Shown: positions 10,326 through 22,358, counted from the first letter of the stretch. The stretch: DNA of 64,000 bases from Chloroflexota bacterium (GCA_016861025.1 BOKO01000009.1:124001-188000), one strand, 5' to 3'. The notes: generated from the letters alone by a model not told the origin. Numbers and translations: made by a program.

Positions 10326-11219
10326 TCAGCGGACGGTCTCGACTTGCCGCTTTTGACGCTGCTCGGCGCGCGCCTTTTCCCATAGAAAATGCAGGTTGTT
10401 CAGATGAAACTGCTGCACCATGCCGCCGAGCGGAATGCGGCTGTGCTCGAACTGCTCGATGTCGTATGCCGCCAGGTCGTGTTTGGTGGCGCCTTCCGCC
10501 ATCAGCCGGTGAACAAGCGCTTGAATGTCAGTGAGGTAGCGCGAGGCGATGTCGATGCTGCTGGTGACTTCGCCGCGCAACAGAATATCGCCATGCCCTT
10601 GCACGATGCACTCCAGATTGAAGTCGTGCAGATTGAGCAGCGAACGCTGATACGCCTCGATGTCGGCAAAGGGCGTAGCGATCAGCGGCACCGGCATCAT
10701 CAGATCGCTGGCAAAGAGCACCTTGTCCTCGCGCACGTGGACGACGCAGGCATCGGGGCTAGGGCCCGGGCTGTGCACCAGGTGGATAGTCTTGCCGCCA
10801 AGCCGCACCACCATGCCTTCGCTAAAGACAAGCTTGGGCAGCCGGATCGAAACCTGACGCAGCTCCGGCGTGTGCTCTTTCGCTTCCTCCAACGCCTGGA
10901 TGCCATACTCTTTGAGCATTTTGAGACAGGTTTCGTGTGCGATCAACTCGGCGTCGGGGAAGAGATAGGAGCCGTAGACATGGTCAGCGTGGCTGATGGT
11001 GTTGATCACATAGCGGATGCCCTGCGGACAGATGCGCTGCGCAAAGTCGATGATCTGCCGAGTCTCCGACGGAAAAGGCAGCGTGTCGATCAATACGCCA
11101 CCCTCTGGCGTGACAACCAACCCAGCATTGACCTCAAGATACAATCGGCTTGTAAAGACCCAGGTGTCGTCGGCAACGCGTGTACGAATGATGCTCACAG
11201 GTTTTGCCTTTCCCCTCAA
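10326..11219 (-). CDS. Metallo-beta-lactamase-fold hydrolase
   Basis: This 297-residue MBL-fold protein should bind two metals. The H-x-D-H motif reads SHADHVYGSYLF (near residue 84); further ligands are the Asp in LFASDLMMPVP and the His in CIVQGHGDIL. GPSPDACVVHV surrounds the third His region (LVHSPGPSPD). Such proteins hydrolyse thioesters, lactones, phosphodiesters or sulfatic esters; the substrate cannot be told here. The 6S-like RNA and its terminator lie upstream, so the gene probably has its own promoter in 11220-11575. Confidence 0.85.
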   Translation of the reverse strand: MRGKAKPVSIIRTRVADDTWVFTSRLYLEVNAGLVVTPEGGVLIDTLPFPSETRQIIDFAQRICPQGIRYVINTISHADHVYGSYLFPDAELIAHETCLKMLKEYGIQALEEAKEHTPELRQVSIRLPKLVFSEGMVVRLGGKTIHLVHSPGPSPDACVVHVREDKVLFASDLMMPVPLIATPFADIEAYQRSLLNLHDFNLECIVQGHGDILLRGEVTSSIDIASRYLTDIQALVHRLMAEGATKHDLAAYDIEQFEHSRIPLGGMVQQFHLNNLHFLWEKARAEQRQKRQVETVR

Positions 11220-11575
11220 AAATAGACTTCACGAGACCCCTTGTGTGACGCCGCCAGGAATTACAGCAGATTTGGACAGGAACGGGATTAGCGTTTCTGG
11301 GCGAGGAACTGAATCCGTTCCTCGCTACACTTGCTGTGGCTTTGTTCGCTACAAACACGCCAAATTCCAGACGATCAAGACGACGAAATTGATAGGCGCC
11401 ACTGACGCCGGCTCCCCCAGTATATGTTAACCATCGTATCACAAGAGGAAAGACGCCGTCAAAAAAATTAACATAATCACACGTTCGCATCCAGATGACC
11501 GATACTTGCTCGCCGCCATTCGCCCTCAATAAAACGCAGATGGCGCAGTCAATCATCTTTCGCAACTCTCCCTCT
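11220..11575. other. Intergenic stretch with no gene seen
   Basis: These 356 bp between the MBL hydrolase start and the terminator of the 6S-like RNA hold no ORF with coding character. The stretch 11286-11340 contains GAGGAACTGAATCCGTTCCTC, a short imperfect palindrome. The promoter of the MBL gene is presumably here, but I cannot place it. Confidence 0.4.
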
Positions 11576-11611
11576 TCAAAACAAAAACGCCATCCGGCGT
11601 TCCGAATGGCG
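11576..11611 (-). terminator. Rho-independent terminator of the 6S-like RNA
   Basis: On the minus strand CGCCATTCG and CGGATGGCG form a 9-bp stem with a 6-nt loop, followed directly by TTTTTGTTTTG. This is a textbook intrinsic terminator and has no protein-coding gene immediately upstream, which is what points to an RNA gene at 11612-11800. Confidence 0.85.
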
Positions 11612-11800
11612 CATTTACTCATGAACTCCACGGGACCGTGTGAGTCAGTGGGTACGAACCTGCGTAAGCAGGTGGGTGCAGACTGGGCGCTTCCGTCTTG
11701 CCCGATGGGCTACCACATCCACGCCTCTTGGTCCGGCTCCCGTTTTTGAAGTGTTGGCTCGCCCCGTGTGCTGACTCATCACGTGAACCGCAGAGTCAAC
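11612..11800 (-). ncRNA. ssrS: Candidate 6S RNA
   Basis: A sigma70-like promoter and an intrinsic terminator bracket about 190 nt without coding potential, just downstream of aspS. The RNA folds into a 6S-like rod. The closing stem pairs GACUC/GAGUU, CGG/CCG, GUG/CAC and TGAGTCAG (RNA 5' side) with CTGACTCA; then follows a large open region, and a terminal arm beginning GUGG/CCAC. A small hairpin CCTGC-TTAC-GCAGG sits in the 3' half of the bubble, as in many 6S RNAs. The body spans about 174 nt (11624-11797). In Bacillus a 6S RNA gene also lies beside aspS. 6S RNA mimics an open promoter and sequesters RNA polymerase in stationary phase. Other structured RNA classes cannot be excluded. Confidence 0.58.
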
Positions 11801-11803
11801 TAT

Positions 11804-11831
11804 AGTATACCACAGGCGCTGCAACAGGCAA
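11804..11831 (-). promoter_or_regulatory. Promoter of the 6S-like RNA
   Basis: Reading the minus strand, TTGCCT (11831-11826) and TATACT (11809-11804) are separated by 16 bp. Predicted transcription would start around 11797-11800, exactly where the closing stem of the RNA begins. Confidence 0.7.
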
Positions 11832-11906
11832 ATCAGAGTGAAATCTCCTTCGACAGCAATCAATCTTCAGAAAGATTTTGAATTTTCTGAAGATTGTGGC
11901 GTCGTT

Positions 11907-13712
11907 TTATTTCTTGGGCGGACGTATGGCGATGTGCAGTTCAGCCAGTTGCGTCTCCGTCACCGGGCACGGTGAATCGAGCATCAAGTCGGTGCCGGCG
12001 GCGGTCTTCGGGAAGGCGATCACATCGCGAATGCTGCTTGCCTCAGCAAAGAGCGCGACGAGACGGTCGATGCCGAGCGCAATGCCGCCGTGCGGCGGCG
12101 CGCCATATTGAAACGCCTCCAACAGATGGCCGAACTGGCTCTCGGTCTGCTCCCGCGTCATCCCAAGCTGTGCAAAGAGCCGATCCTGCAAATCGCTGCG
12201 ATGGATGCGGATGCTGCCGCCGCCTATCTCCCAGCCGTTGAGCACAACGTCGTAGGCTTTGGCGAGCACGCTGCCAGGGTCGCTTTCGAGCTTCGTCCAG
12301 TCCTCGTCACGCGCGCTTGTGAACGGGTGATGGACAGCCTGCCAACGTTTCTCATCCTCGTTGTACTCCAGCAACGGAAAGTCGATGACCCAGCAGTATG
12401 CCAGCAAATTCGGGTCAATCAGCCCGGCGCGACGCCCGATCTCGAGGCGCAGGTTCGCCAGGCTCTGGTTGACCACTGAAAGCTGGTCGGCGACAATCAG
12501 GATCAGGTCGCCGACGGCGGCGCCGCTGCGTTCAACGATCGTCTGAATCTCGGCGGGCGACAGGAACTTGGTCACCTGGCTGCGCAGGCTTTCGGCGCTG
12601 TAAACGCCGCTTGCGTCGGGTTTGTCGGCGACGCCGATCCAGACCAGCCCTTTGGCGCCGTAGTGCTTGACAAAGTCGGTCAGTTCGTCAATTTCGCGCC
12701 GCGAGATCGCGTTGCCGCCAGGATAGACGACGCCCTTCACTGCGCCGCCCGCCGTTGCCGCGTTCTTGAAGACGCCAAAGTTGCTGGCGGCGGCGACATC
12801 GGTCAAATTGAAAAGTCGCTGCCCAAAACGCAGGTCAGGGCGGTCAATGCCATAATACTCGACGGCGTCAGCGTAAGTGATGATCGGGAACGGCAATGTC
12901 TGGATGCGCTTTTGGGGAAGCATAGCGCCGCTCAGATCGATCAGCATCTCTTCGATAATGGCGCGGATGTCGGCGGCGTCGACGAAGCTCATCTCCAGGT
13001 CAAGCTGCGTGAACTCCGGCTGTCGGTCGGCGCGCAGGTCTTCATCGCGGAAGCAGCGCGCAATCTGGAAGTAGCGCTCCATACCCGCCACCATCAGCAA
13101 CTGTTTGAGCTGCTGCGGACTTTGCGGCAACGCATAGAACTCTCCCGGCTGTAAGCGGCTGGGAACGATGAAGTCGCGCGCGCCCTCCGGCGTGCTCTTC
13201 AGCAAAATTGGCGTTTCGATCTCAAGAAAATCGCGGTTCGAGAAGAACTCACGGATAAAACGCACGATCCGATGACGCAAGACAATGTTCTGCGCCATGC
13301 GCGGGCGGCGCAAGTCGAGATAGCGATACTTGAGTCGCAACATTTCATCCACTGCGTCAGCAGCATCGGAGATATAAAACGGCGTGCTTTTCGCACTGTT
13401 GAGAATGACGACATTCTCGGCGAGCACTTCGATGTCGCCGGTGCTGAGATTCGGATTGCGCAGCCCATCAGGCCGTGCAACCACTTTGCCTTTCACCTGG
13501 ACAACATATTCATTGCGCGCCTGGGCGGCCGCCTCATGCGCGGATGGCGCCTGGTCGGAGTCAATTGTCACCTGGGTGATGCCAAAGCGGTCGCGCAGAT
13601 CGAGAAAGATCAATCCGCCGTGATCGCGACGGCGATTAACCCATCCAGCCAACGTCACGCGTTCACCGACATGTTTGAGATTCAATTCACCACAGGTATG
13701 TGTTTTCAACAT
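11907..13712 (-). CDS. aspS: Aspartyl-tRNA synthetase
   Basis: This 601-residue class II synthetase charges tRNA-Asp. It has an N-terminal OB-fold anticodon-binding domain (VTLAGWVNRRRDHGGLIFLD), class II motif 2 (RYFQIARCFRDEDLRADRQP), an inserted bacterial GAD domain in the middle, and motif 3 (GIALGIDRLVALF) near the C-terminus. ATG at 13712 has GGA at 8-nt spacing upstream; the alternative ATG three codons earlier lacks a site. The 6S-like RNA lies directly downstream, and the WS/DGAT gene is divergent. Confidence 0.97.
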   Translation of the reverse strand: MLKTHTCGELNLKHVGERVTLAGWVNRRRDHGGLIFLDLRDRFGITQVTIDSDQAPSAHEAAAQARNEYVVQVKGKVVARPDGLRNPNLSTGDIEVLAENVVILNSAKSTPFYISDAADAVDEMLRLKYRYLDLRRPRMAQNIVLRHRIVRFIREFFSNRDFLEIETPILLKSTPEGARDFIVPSRLQPGEFYALPQSPQQLKQLLMVAGMERYFQIARCFRDEDLRADRQPEFTQLDLEMSFVDAADIRAIIEEMLIDLSGAMLPQKRIQTLPFPIITYADAVEYYGIDRPDLRFGQRLFNLTDVAAASNFGVFKNAATAGGAVKGVVYPGGNAISRREIDELTDFVKHYGAKGLVWIGVADKPDASGVYSAESLRSQVTKFLSPAEIQTIVERSGAAVGDLILIVADQLSVVNQSLANLRLEIGRRAGLIDPNLLAYCWVIDFPLLEYNEDEKRWQAVHHPFTSARDEDWTKLESDPGSVLAKAYDVVLNGWEIGGGSIRIHRSDLQDRLFAQLGMTREQTESQFGHLLEAFQYGAPPHGGIALGIDRLVALFAEASSIRDVIAFPKTAAGTDLMLDSPCPVTETQLAELHIAIRPPKK

Positions 13713-13852
13713 AACTTGCATCCTATTCCATCGCTACGCTCAAAGTTGGAGACGCCGACGCAGGCATCAAACGCTGATTGTATCCGCCGCTGGCATCATG
13801 GTCAATTTGATCGGGCTGCTGATTGCATCTGGTATCCTCGCACTGAATCGAG

Positions 13853-13858
13853 TATACT
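13853..13858 (+). promoter_or_regulatory. Possible -10 box for the WS/DGAT gene
   Basis: TATACT lies about 55 bp before the acyltransferase ATG. The -35 side is weak (TTGCAT is 24 bp away, too far), so this is only a candidate. The rest of 13713-13911 shows nothing else notable. Confidence 0.35.
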
Positions 13859-13911
13859 GCGTCACAACAATTCGGATGAACGCCAAAGCCCTGCACAGGA
13901 GGATTTGCCAC

Positions 13912-15426
<1,515 letters not shown>

Positions 15427-15437
15427 GTGCATCCGCC

Positions 15438-15839
15438 ATGATTCCGTCACCATATATTGGCAGACTGGCAGGCGCGGCGCTGATCGCTTTATGGATTATC
15501 GCTCTGACGCCAGCGCTCGTATCCGCGCAGGATGTTGAGAATGCCGCTGAACAGCCAACCATTGATTCGCCGTTGCTGCCCTCGCCCTCGCCCGCAACGC
15601 CGTCACCGACGTCTACGCCTTCCACCACACCCACCGATACGCCTCGCCCTACGCCCACGGCGACGCCCACACTTGATCTCGCCGCCGCTGCGCTGCAAGT
15701 GTCACCGCTGCGCATCGTCGCCGACGACCGTCCGATCGCTGCGAATAGCGCCATGCTGTGGGTTGCGCTGGCGGCTACGATCGTGGCGGCTGGCGCAGGC
15801 GTGATGGTGATTGCCCAACAACGTGAAAACCGCCGATGA
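15438..15839 (+). CDS. Secreted or membrane-anchored Pro/Thr/Ser-rich small protein
   Basis: This 133-residue protein has a signal-type N-terminus (hydrophobic residues 8-28, Ala-rich cleavage region PALVSAQD), a low-complexity linker made of Pro, Thr and Ser (residues 45-80), and a single C-terminal membrane helix (AMLWVALAATIVAAGAGVMV) ended by a basic tail. The arrangement suggests an extracytoplasmic spacer or anchor. No family is recognised. It follows the WS/DGAT gene closely and may be co-transcribed. Confidence 0.6.
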   Translation: MIPSPYIGRLAGAALIALWIIALTPALVSAQDVENAAEQPTIDSPLLPSPSPATPSPTSTPSTTPTDTPRPTPTATPTLDLAAAALQVSPLRIVADDRPIAANSAMLWVALAATIVAAGAGVMVIAQQRENRR

Positions 15840-15841
15840 GC

Positions 15842-15901
15842 GTGTTGCGTGTTGCGTGTTGCGTCAAGCAGGATACACACCTCACACGCAACACGCAACA
15901 A
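15842..15901. repeat. GTGTTGC tandem repeats forming a hairpin
   Basis: Three and a half units of TGTTGCG (15843-15864) are followed after about 22 nt by the inverted form CACGCAACACGCAACA (to 15900). The structure follows the stop codon of the small secreted protein by three bases and probably terminates its transcript. It has the same design (tandem 7-mers plus inverted copy) as the hairpins at 6818 and 47041, with a different unit sequence. Confidence 0.65.
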
Positions 15902-15965
15902 TTCTCTGTCGAACGCGCGTTCCATGATTTGATCGAAGGGCGCATGGCGCGGTACAATATTCTTT

Positions 15966-18900
15966 ATGCCTTTGACCTTACATGCTGCGTGGCTCACGCG
16001 TAGTGAGCCTTTGTTGGACGGAAATCTATTTTTCTGGGCAGAGTCGCTCGAACCACAGAACGCCCCTCGACCTGAAATTGCCCATGCCGTGGGCGGCAAT
16101 GGCGCATCGACAGCCAGGCAACGCACGCTGAAAACGCCTTCGCACCCAAACCAACTGGCAATCAACCAGTTGCGCGCGCTGATCGCTGACGAGTTGCCCC
16201 ATCTGCCGCTTCAATCGTTGCAACCCGCCAACGCCACCATTTGGCTGCCGACCAGCAACGGGGCGCCGCTAGCGCGGCGCGGAATTCTCTATACCAACGG
16301 TGCGGACGCAGGTCGCAACGGCGCTGTCAGTCTGGCGAACTGGCAGGTCACCGGTCTGTCGATGGGCGCATTCGACGCGTTGAAGTTTCTCAGTCAGATT
16401 CGCCAACACGCATCGAGGCGCAACGGCGTCGTGCGGCTACGATTGGGAAACGATACGTTGTACTGGGGCAACGCTGCCAAATTTGCACTGGAAATCCTGA
16501 TCGGCCAGCATTACGTGCCGGCGCTGCGACGCAACGGCGCCACCGACCTCTATGCAGTCTGGCAGCCGACCTTGCTCGATGACCGCATGCGTCGACGCTT
16601 TGTTGCGCTCGCCGACACCATGCCGCCGGTCTGCCGCGCCTACAATCTGGAGCATACCGGCACGGCGCCGACACCCTACGATCTGACCGAACGCTTCGTC
16701 GCTGCAGTCGTTGATGCAGCCATCCGCGCCTGGAGCAACGGCGAACGCAATAAGACGAACACACCGTCGCTGCAATGGGCAAGCCAGCTTCGCGCTGATG
16801 AACGACGGCTGGCGCTGCCGCCACAGCCAGCCTTCCGCTTCGCACAGGATTGGCAAACATGGATCGACCAGCTTCACATCAGCAGCGACGCCAACTTCCG
16901 CATCACCCTCGAACTGGTTGAGCCGGACGCACCGGCGCAATCTGGCGGCTATACTGGTGCACTCGGCGGCAAGGCGTCGGAAGAAGATCCTGCGCGCACG
17001 AACTGGACGCTGCGCTATTATTTGCAGGCGCGCGACGATCTGCGTCTATTGATCCCCGCCGAGCAGGTGTGGATGGCGCACAACGGCATCTTGCGTTTTG
17101 GAGCGCGGCGCGTCGACCGCCCACAGGAGCGGTTGTTGGCAGGACTGGGCGCAGCCAGCCGTCTTTTTGCACCGATCGAGCGTAGTCTGCGTTCGCCGCG
17201 CCCGGAGATGGCGATCCTCACTCCAGTCGAGGCGCATCAATTTCTGCGCGAAGCGGCGCCGCTGCTCGAAAACAACGGCTTCGGCGTGTTGTTGCCGGAA
17301 TGGTGGAACTTGCGACAGCGCACACGACTTGGACTGCGCCTTCGTCTTTCCGCCGATGAGGATGCGCTCTGGCGCTCCGCAGATGACCTGACCGGCGCCG
17401 ACCTGCCAGGCAGTCGGGGGCAACGAATGCCTGTGCACTTCTCGTGGGAGCTTACGCTTGGCGCTGAACGCGTCAGCCAGGCTGATTTCGAGGCGCTGAC
17501 CGCGCACAATGTCCCGCTGCTGAAACTCAACAACCGTTGGATCGAACTTGACCCGCAGCAAGTGCGCGTCGCCAAGCGTTTTCTCAACGAACGCCAGGCG
17601 TCCGGGCAAATGTCGTTGCTGCAGTCGATCCGCATGGCGCAAACCTACCTGGAGCAGGTCGCCAACCGCGATGCAACTTCCACACCTGCCGCCGGATTTG
17701 AGCTGCTGTCCGTCGAAAGCGCCGAAGATTCGGCGCTGCCGCTCGAAGCCGTCGATGTCGATGGCTGGCTGCGCCAGGTGCTCGAACATCTGCGCACGCA
17801 GAAACAGGTGGTGGAGTTAGTTGAGCCGCCAGGCTTTGCAGGCGAACTGCGCCCCTATCAGCGCCGCGGCGTCGGCTGGCTGGTCTATCTGCGCCAGCTA
17901 GGGTTGGGTGCGTGTCTGGCGGATGACATGGGTCTTGGCAAAACCGTGCAGGCGATTGCCATGCTGCTGCATGAGCGCGCCGCATCAGGATACGATGCCA
18001 ACCGTGTTAATGCGCGAGTGGAGAAGGCCGCGGAGCGCCTGCCGGCGCTATTGGTCTGCCCGACCAGCGTCGTAGCCAACTGGCGGCGCGAGGTCGAGCG
18101 CTTTGCGCCCAACTTGCGCGTGATGGTGCATCACGGCAGCAGCCGGCTGGAAGGCGCAGCATTTCTCGACGCCGTCGCCGCCAACGACCTAGTGATCACG
18201 AGCTACGGCACGGCGCGCCGCGACATCGGCTTGCTGATACAGCGCACGTGGAGCGACCTGATCCTGGACGAGGCGCAGAATATCAAGAATCCTGGCGCCA
18301 AGCAATCGCAGGCTGTCCGCCGCATCAAGGCGCACAATCGCGTCGCGCTGACCGGCACACCGGTTGAAAATCATCTGACCGAACTGTGGAGCGTGCTCGA
18401 ATTTTTGAATCCCGGCTATCTGGGCAACCACGAGCGCTTCCGCCAGCAATTCATGATCCCGATTGAACGCTACAACGACGATGACCGCGCCCACGAGCTG
18501 CGCCGGCTTGTGCAACCCTTCCTGCTGCGTCGCCTCAAGTCCGACCCGACGATCATCTCCGACCTGCCGGAAAAGAACGAGATGGTCGTCTATTGCTCGC
18601 TTACGAAAGAGCAGGCAAATCTCTACGAGACCACCGTCCACGATGCGCTGGCCGCGTTGGAGCGCGCCGACGGCATCCAGCGCCGTGGGCTGGTGCTCAG
18701 CCTGCTCACCCGGCTCAAGCAGATTTGCAACCACCCGGCGCAGTTCCTCAAGCAGGAGAATCCACTGCGCAATCGCAGCGGCAAGCTCGAACGTCTCACC
18801 GAAATGTTGGAGGAGGCGCTCTCGGTCGGGGATCATGCGCTGGTCTTCACGCAATTTGTCGAGATGGGCGCGCTCTTGCAACGCCATCTCAGTGAGCAGT

Positions 18901-19316
18901 TGCAGACCGATGTGATCTTCCTGCATGGCGGCACGCCCGCGGCGCAGCGCGACCAGATGGTGCAGGCATTCCAGCGCGATGACGGGCCGCCGATCTTTGT
19001 CTTGAGCCTGCGCGCCGGCGGCTTTGGTCTCAACCTGACACGCGCCAACCATGTCTTCCATTTTGACCGCTGGTGGAATCCGGCGGTCGAAAACCAGGCG
19101 ACCGACCGCGCCTTCCGCATCGGTCAGCAGCGCAACGTGCAGGTGCACAAGTTTGTGGTCGCCGGCACGTTGGAGGAGCGCATCAACGCCATTCTGGAGA
19201 GCAAACAGTCTCTGGCGGAGTCGATCGTTGGCAGCGGCGAGGCATGGCTGACCGAGCTGAACACCGAAGAACTGCGCGAAATTTTGATGCTGCGCCAGGA
19301 AACGCTGGATGAGTGA
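15966..19316 (+). CDS. SNF2-family DEAD-like helicase
   Basis: This 1,116-residue SNF2/Rad54-like ATPase would translocate on double-stranded DNA. The N-terminal 600 residues form the helicase-associated region common in bacterial SNF2 proteins (VLLPEWWNLRQRTRLGLRLR). The helicase core has Walker A LADDMGLGKTVQAIAMLL (lysine near residue 657), DEAQ box ILDEAQNIKN (near 768), TGTPVENHLTELWSVLEFLN, and C-terminal motifs V-VI (GGFGLNLTRANHVFHFD, WWNPAVENQATDRAFRIGQ). It overlaps no gene, and the next gene begins 10 bp after its stop, forming a two-gene unit with the SWIM-like protein. Confidence 0.95.
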   Translation: MPLTLHAAWLTRSEPLLDGNLFFWAESLEPQNAPRPEIAHAVGGNGASTARQRTLKTPSHPNQLAINQLRALIADELPHLPLQSLQPANATIWLPTSNGAPLARRGILYTNGADAGRNGAVSLANWQVTGLSMGAFDALKFLSQIRQHASRRNGVVRLRLGNDTLYWGNAAKFALEILIGQHYVPALRRNGATDLYAVWQPTLLDDRMRRRFVALADTMPPVCRAYNLEHTGTAPTPYDLTERFVAAVVDAAIRAWSNGERNKTNTPSLQWASQLRADERRLALPPQPAFRFAQDWQTWIDQLHISSDANFRITLELVEPDAPAQSGGYTGALGGKASEEDPARTNWTLRYYLQARDDLRLLIPAEQVWMAHNGILRFGARRVDRPQERLLAGLGAASRLFAPIERSLRSPRPEMAILTPVEAHQFLREAAPLLENNGFGVLLPEWWNLRQRTRLGLRLRLSADEDALWRSADDLTGADLPGSRGQRMPVHFSWELTLGAERVSQADFEALTAHNVPLLKLNNRWIELDPQQVRVAKRFLNERQASGQMSLLQSIRMAQTYLEQVANRDATSTPAAGFELLSVESAEDSALPLEAVDVDGWLRQVLEHLRTQKQVVELVEPPGFAGELRPYQRRGVGWLVYLRQLGLGACLADDMGLGKTVQAIAMLLHERAASGYDANRVNARVEKAAERLPALLVCPTSVVANWRREVERFAPNLRVMVHHGSSRLEGAAFLDAVAANDLVITSYGTARRDIGLLIQRTWSDLILDEAQNIKNPGAKQSQAVRRIKAHNRVALTGTPVENHLTELWSVLEFLNPGYLGNHERFRQQFMIPIERYNDDDRAHELRRLVQPFLLRRLKSDPTIISDLPEKNEMVVYCSLTKEQANLYETTVHDALAALERADGIQRRGLVLSLLTRLKQICNHPAQFLKQENPLRNRSGKLERLTEMLEEALSVGDHALVFTQFVEMGALLQRHLSEQLQTDVIFLHGGTPAAQRDQMVQAFQRDDGPPIFVLSLRAGGFGLNLTRANHVFHFDRWWNPAVENQATDRAFRIGQQRNVQVHKFVVAGTLEERINAILESKQSLAESIVGSGEAWLTELNTEELREILMLRQETLDE

Positions 19317-19325
19317 GGAGTGGTG

Positions 19326-20249
19326 ATGGCGGCCAACACTGTTCCCAATGGTGCGGCCACCAGCGCATGGTGGCTACGCCGCTGGACGAGATTTCTACAA
19401 CAAATTGGCGTCAACGCCGACCCTGCTGCGCTGCGCGGGTTGCGCGTTAAGCGGCTGGAAGTGCAGCCCGGCGTGATCCAGGCGCAGGTCGTCGAACGCG
19501 ACAACGGCGCCACGCAGGTCGAGGTGCACTTCCCCACATTGACCGACAGCCAATGGGACGCCATCATCGATGAGCTAGGCGGCCAGGCGATCTTTGTGGC
19601 GCAGTTGTTGGCTGGCGATATGCCCGCTGAAATCGAGCAGGTCTTCGCCAACGTCGGCAGCTGGCTGTTGCCCGCCAGCGCCGATGTGCTGGAGCAGCGC
19701 TGCGCAGCCGCCGGCGAGCCATTGGAAATTACACAAACGTCGTGCCGGCCGCTCAACGCTGTCTACGCACAGCTTGGCGAAATGGTCGCCGAAGACCCGT
19801 GGCTGTTGCTGCGGCTGCGCGGTCGCGACCGACAGCAAGTGCTGGCGACGCTCCAGGAAAAACGCAACACCGAAGCGCAAGAACTGGCGGTGCGCAGCAC
19901 ACCCGCAGCCAATGCGACGGTGATCCAGGAACAGCGCGCATTCTACGCGCCGCCCTTCCACAACACCGATGCGAATCCCGAAACCGTCGCCGGACTGGAA
20001 GCACGCATCGCCGATTTTTGGGGACGTCGCAAGGTGCTGGAAGACGTGCACCATCATCTGGTGCGCCCGTCCGTTGAGCTTGCCCTACTGCGCCGTCTCG
20101 GCCCACTTAGCGATAGCCGCGACGACATCGAAGCCTACCGTCAACTGCAGGAAGTTTATCATCGCGTGACGATGCGCGCCTGGGATATGGCGTTTTCGCC
20201 CGATGAAGAGCCGTTTGCGGAAGAAAAAGAGACCACCGACCAAACTTGA
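19326..20249 (+). CDS. SWIM-like partner of the SNF2 helicase, zinc ligands lost
   Basis: Bacterial SNF2 genes of this type are often paired with a SWIM zinc-finger gene. This 307-residue protein keeps the flanks of that domain: VRVKRLEVQPGVIQAQVVER-like strands early, and LNAVYAQLGEMVAEDPWLLL followed by RLRGRDRQQVLATLQ where SWIM proteins have C-x-C-x(n)-C-K-H then A-x-Y-Y-x-L and DP-F-L-L-F-x-L-R-G-R. Only one Cys (TQTSCRPLNAV) remains and the C-K-H is absent. I infer that it descends from a SWIM protein and may still bind the helicase. ATG 19326 follows GAGGAG; two in-frame GTGs precede it. Confidence 0.6.
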   Translation: MAANTVPNGAATSAWWLRRWTRFLQQIGVNADPAALRGLRVKRLEVQPGVIQAQVVERDNGATQVEVHFPTLTDSQWDAIIDELGGQAIFVAQLLAGDMPAEIEQVFANVGSWLLPASADVLEQRCAAAGEPLEITQTSCRPLNAVYAQLGEMVAEDPWLLLRLRGRDRQQVLATLQEKRNTEAQELAVRSTPAANATVIQEQRAFYAPPFHNTDANPETVAGLEARIADFWGRRKVLEDVHHHLVRPSVELALLRRLGPLSDSRDDIEAYRQLQEVYHRVTMRAWDMAFSPDEEPFAEEKETTDQT

Positions 20250-20275
20250 TCGCTGGTTCGCAGCGGTGATATACT
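20246..20275 (+). promoter_or_regulatory. Promoter of the serS T-box leader
   Basis: TTGATC (20246-20251) and TATACT (20270-20275) are separated by 18 bp. The -35 overlaps the stop codon of the upstream gene. Transcription would start near 20282 and run through the T-box leader into serS. Confidence 0.65.
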
Positions 20276-20282
20276 GTCGAAC

Positions 20283-20530
20283 AATCGGCAAAAGACGACG
20301 ACGAAGATCACGTTCTGACGATTTGTTGAAACAGAGAGCTGCCGGTGGGTGCGAGGCAGCCAGCCGCGTCGGAAATAGCAGCTTCCGAGTCCCCGGCAGG
20401 AAATGGCCGGGCGGCGTCCCACCGTTAGCGGGCAATGAGACAGCACAGCGACAGGAAACCGTCATGCTGGCTGTGAACTCAGGTGGCACCACGAGTCCCT
20501 TCGTCCTGAACAGGCGAAGGGATTTTTGTT
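20283..20530 (+). promoter_or_regulatory. T-box riboswitch controlling serS
   Basis: The serS leader contains the T-box element AACTCAGGTGGCACCACG (20476-20493), complementary to uncharged tRNA acceptor ends, followed by a terminator hairpin (TCCCTTCG at 20496-20503 with CGAAGGGA at 20514-20521) and TTTTTGTTT. Uncharged tRNA-Ser should stabilise an antiterminator and let serS be transcribed. The stem I region is closed by CTGCCGG (20339-20345) and CCGGCAG (20393-20399). A UCC serine triplet directly 5' of the closing arm (20390-20392) is my candidate specifier codon. Confidence 0.88.
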
Positions 20531-20557
20531 TGGAACTTATCAACACAGGAGGTCATG

Positions 20558-21838
<1,281 letters not shown>

Positions 21839-21863
21839 GCAGGTGGTGGGTGACGAGCGGCGG

Positions 21864-21922
21864 GTTGATTCTCGATTGAGAATTGCCAATCGTGAGTTGT
21901 GAAGTCAGCCCGCCGCCTACTC
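21864..21922. terminator. Possible serS terminator hairpin
   Basis: GGCGGGTTGA near 21861-21870 can pair with the CAGCCCGCCGCC near 21905-21916 around a loop with its own small dyad (TTCTCGATTGAGAA). No strong T-run follows, so the call is tentative. Confidence 0.35.
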
Positions 21923-21999
21923 GCGGAACGAAAGCGGCTTTCAGGGCCAACATGTTGCCCGATAGAGATGCGATGTAGGTCTTGCAAGCGAAATTCTAT

Positions 22000-22029
22000 T
22001 TGACAGTCTGCCCTGCGCCCGTGTATACT
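22000..22029 (+). promoter_or_regulatory. Consensus promoter of the tRNA cluster
   Basis: A perfect TTGACA -35 (22000-22005) and TATACT -10 (22024-22029) are spaced by 18 bp. This strong sigma70-like promoter lies 55 bp before tRNA-Ser(UGA) and probably drives all three tRNA genes. Confidence 0.85.
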
Positions 22030-22083
22030 ATCGGTAATCTGTCGAGCGCTGTTGAACGGGCAGATGGAAGGGTCAAGCCCACT

Positions 22084-22176
<93 letters not shown>

Positions 22177-22193
22177 ACCGCTGGAGACGGTTT

Positions 22194-22292
<99 letters not shown>

Positions 22293-22358
22293 TATCCCGT
22301 TTTCGTCGGCAGACATCCCTGACAAAGTTGGGGTTGCTCGACAGGTAATTGAACATGT

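Noticed and set aside
9671..10534. A long plus-strand frame over the RNase H-like gene
   Set aside because: Arg/His-rich low-complexity translation typical of antisense frames; the minus-strand gene has better coding character.
11134..11631. A 165-codon minus-strand frame between MBL gene and RNA
   Set aside because: It crosses the terminator of the 6S-like RNA, has no ribosome binding site and no protein-like pattern.
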